A stretch of 64,000 bases of DNA from contig NZ_CP016353.1 in NCBI RefSeq assembly GCF_002240355.1, forward strand, positions 6,735,001 through 6,799,000, in the 5' to 3' direction. The DNA is from Prauserella marina. GTDB lineage: Bacteria; Actinomycetota; Actinomycetes; Mycobacteriales; Pseudonocardiaceae. The position numbers were made by a program, and so were the translations under genes. Each line of letters starts with the position of its first letter. Positions within the stretch are counted from its first letter, which is position 1. Positions 62,702-64,000 of the stretch are shown piece after piece. The notes under the pieces were generated by a model. That model made no database searches and was not told the DNA's origin. It worked only from the letters and a program-made list of their open reading frames with translations.

Positions 62702-63502
62702 TCAGAGCCCGCGCAGGAACTCGATGTCGGCGGCCTGCCCACCAGGCGGGGTTTCCACGATGACGGGGGCGCCCGCCTCGACGGCGACGGCGCCGAGCAG
62801 TTCGGCGGGAATCGTCCCTTCACCACCGACGACGTTCGCGTGCCGATCGCGTTGCGAGCCTGCCTCGTCGCGGGAGTTGTTCAGGTGTACGAGGTCGATC
62901 CGGCCGGTGATCGCCTTGACCTTCGAGACCACGTCGGAAAGATCCCAGCCCGCGGCCCACGCGTGACACGTGTCGAGGCAGAACCCCGCGTCGAAAGAAC
63001 CGACCTCGTCCCACAGCCTGGCGAGCATGTCGAGGTCCTTGGCCATGGCACCGTCACCGCCGGCCGTGTTCTCGATGAGAACGGGGACCTCGAAACCGCC
63101 TTGCTCGGCCTGCCGTTCGAACAGCTTGCGCCAATTGGCCAAGCCTTCCCCTGTGTCCTCGCCTTTGCGCACGTGCCCACCGTGAACCACGATGCCGCGC
63201 GCTCCGACCTCGGCGGCGGCGCTCACGTGCTGCGCCAGCGTCTTGCGCGAGGGAATACGAATGCGGTTGTTCAGCGAGGCGACGTTGAGCACGTAGGGCG
63301 AATGAATGAACACGGTGATCCCCGACTGCCCGAACTCATCGGCCTGCGGATGCCGCTGCGGCTTCTTCCAGCCCTGTGGATCGGCGAGAAAGAACTGCAC
63401 CGCATCGGCACCGACGTCGCGGGCCGCGGTTATCGGATCGTCGTCCCTTACGTGAGCACCGATGAGCATTCGAAGAGGGTAACGATCCGCGATCGCGTTC
63501 AT
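62702..63502 (-). CDS. Endonuclease IV-like TIM-barrel protein
   Basis: A protein of about 266 residues of the AP endonuclease 2/Nfo family. Recognisable elements: LIGAHVRDDDPI, FIHSPYVLNVAS, GIVVHGGHV, VLIENTAGGDGAM, CLDTCHAWAAGWDL, and VHLNNSRDEAGSQRDRHANV, holding the His, Glu and Asp zinc ligands of Nfo (for example IENT and LDTCH). It may cut abasic sites in DNA, though some relatives are sugar isomerases. ATG 63502 is used; ATG 63469 (MLIGAHV) gives the more usual family start. Confidence 0.85.
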   Translation of the reverse strand: MNAIADRYPLRMLIGAHVRDDDPITAARDVGADAVQFFLADPQGWKKPQRHPQADEFGQSGITVFIHSPYVLNVASLNNRIRIPSRKTLAQHVSAAAEVGARGIVVHGGHVRKGEDTGEGLANWRKLFERQAEQGGFEVPVLIENTAGGDGAMAKDLDMLARLWDEVGSFDAGFCLDTCHAWAAGWDLSDVVSKVKAITGRIDLVHLNNSRDEAGSQRDRHANVVGGEGTIPAELLGAVAVEAGAPVIVETPPGGQAADIEFLRGL

Positions 63503-63575
63503 CGAGTACGGTGACCCTGTTTCGCATCCACCCGGTTCCGACTGGGGTCGCACCACGCGCGAAGGCGAGGAACTC

Positions 63576-64000
63576 ATGGGGTCTGGGTTTCGACCGCACG
63601 GCAGGCGATTCGGCACCGCCGGTGTTCTCGTGGCCGTATCCGCGCTGTCGGTGCAGCTCCTCGCGCCCGGCGTCGCCTCGGCAGCCGAACCCGTCGTCGT
63701 CGGAAGCTGCTCGCGAACGCTGAACGGCGACGATGGCAAGCCGCTCACCCTGGACATCGGTTCGGCCGTCAACGCCCCGGGCCTGCTGGATGTCGGGCTC
63801 GGAGCCGATTCGGGCGCGCTGCTGTCCCTGCCGGTCAAGGAGACCCTGAAGGGCCTCGGCATCAGCGAGACCGGCCCCGTCGTCGACACGGCGGGGCGGC
63901 TCTGCGACACCGTGACCGACCTGGCGAACAGGGCAGCCGCGCCGGTACAGCGAGCCATTCCCGAACCGAACCCCGTCGTTCCTCCTCGCCCCGAAAAGCC
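63576..64000 (+). CDS. Secreted protein of unknown function, 3' end cut by window
   Basis: The frame opens at ATG 63576 with GGCGAGGAA upstream. An N-terminal signal (GVLVAVSALSVQLLAPGVAS, then AAEPV) is followed by a two-cysteine domain of about 80 residues (first Cys in VGSCSRTL, second in GRLCDTVTDL) and a proline-rich stretch that runs past the end. I do not recognise a family. It is divergent from the endonuclease IV-like gene. The C-terminal part cannot be described. Confidence 0.78.
   Translation, partial: MGSGFRPHGRRFGTAGVLVAVSALSVQLLAPGVASAAEPVVVGSCSRTLNGDDGKPLTLDIGSAVNAPGLLDVGLGADSGALLSLPVKETLKGLGISETGPVVDTAGRLCDTVTDLANRAAAPVQRAIPEPNPVVPPRPEK

Noticed and set aside
1-64000. tRNA, rRNA, CRISPR arrays, insertion sequences, prophage genes and biosynthetic megaenzymes
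   Set aside because: None was recognised by reading the intergenic regions and gene products. A covariance-model search for tRNAs and structured RNAs would be needed to exclude small ones.

Overview
The window is GC-rich, densely packed actinobacterial DNA. Its codon usage, frequent GTG starts and gene order point to the Pseudonocardiaceae (an Amycolatopsis-like organism). Two conserved blocks support this. One is ino1, a PadR regulator, a DUF5318 zinc-ribbon protein, a ponA-type penicillin-binding protein and a GT87-type mannosyltransferase-like protein, matching the mycobacterial order Rv0046c to Rv0051. The other is htdX-fabG4 facing fadA2, as in Rv0241c to Rv0243. The genus is an inference; no rRNA or tRNA gene was seen. 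I recognised no CRISPR array, prophage, insertion sequence or secondary-metabolite cluster, so this looks like chromosomal core plus lineage-specific genes.

Layout. 1-9.4 kb: the end of a branched-chain amino acid ABC importer (LivM, LivK), a class III aminotransferase, an M20 peptidase, and a three-gene branched-chain keto-acid dehydrogenase operon (bkdABC), then fxsA. 9.4-14.4 kb: a lipid module (SCP2 protein, TetR, MaoC/HtdX, FabG4, FadA2) whose two control regions carry matching operator-like dyads. 14.4-19.6 kb: a DrrAB-type ABC exporter, DoxX protein, secreted glycerophosphodiesterase, an orphan AAA ATPase and a 53-residue arginine-rich protein. 19.8-26.6 kb: a MarR-GNAT fusion, an AhpD-like enzyme, a solute:sodium symporter with its DUF3311 partner, a septum-formation lipoprotein, a secreted alpha/beta-hydrolase peptidase, a 45-residue membrane protein and an XRE regulator. 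26.7-30 kb: an atypical Nramp-like transporter facing GTP-dependent PEP carboxykinase.

30.3-35 kb: a DUF6802 acidic protein and a tightly coupled trio encoding a dynamin-like GTPase, a GrpE-like protein and a second dynamin-like GTPase. 35.1-49 kb: two parallel modules, each a NarL-type two-component pair beside ABC transporter genes. The first contains duplicated ATPase genes with an 85-bp identical block; the second has a 34-bp near-perfect palindrome in its divergent promoter region. A TetR-SDR pair, a hypothetical protein, trmB and a MarR gene lie among them. 49-54.4 kb: an amidohydrolase, an SDR, a Tat-exported PhoX-type phosphatase, a decayed MFS transporter fragment and a HAD phosphatase. 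54.5-64 kb: the ino1-padR-DUF5318-ponA-GT87 envelope block, a second GT87-like gene converging with a 115-bp 3' overlap, an endonuclease IV-like protein, and the start of a secreted protein cut by the window end.

The most promising leads are the dynamin/GrpE/dynamin operon with no visible Hsp70 gene, the inferred TetR lipid regulon, the duplicated ABC ATPases, the Nramp homologue lacking the canonical metal-binding motifs, and several uncharacterised dyads in divergent promoters.
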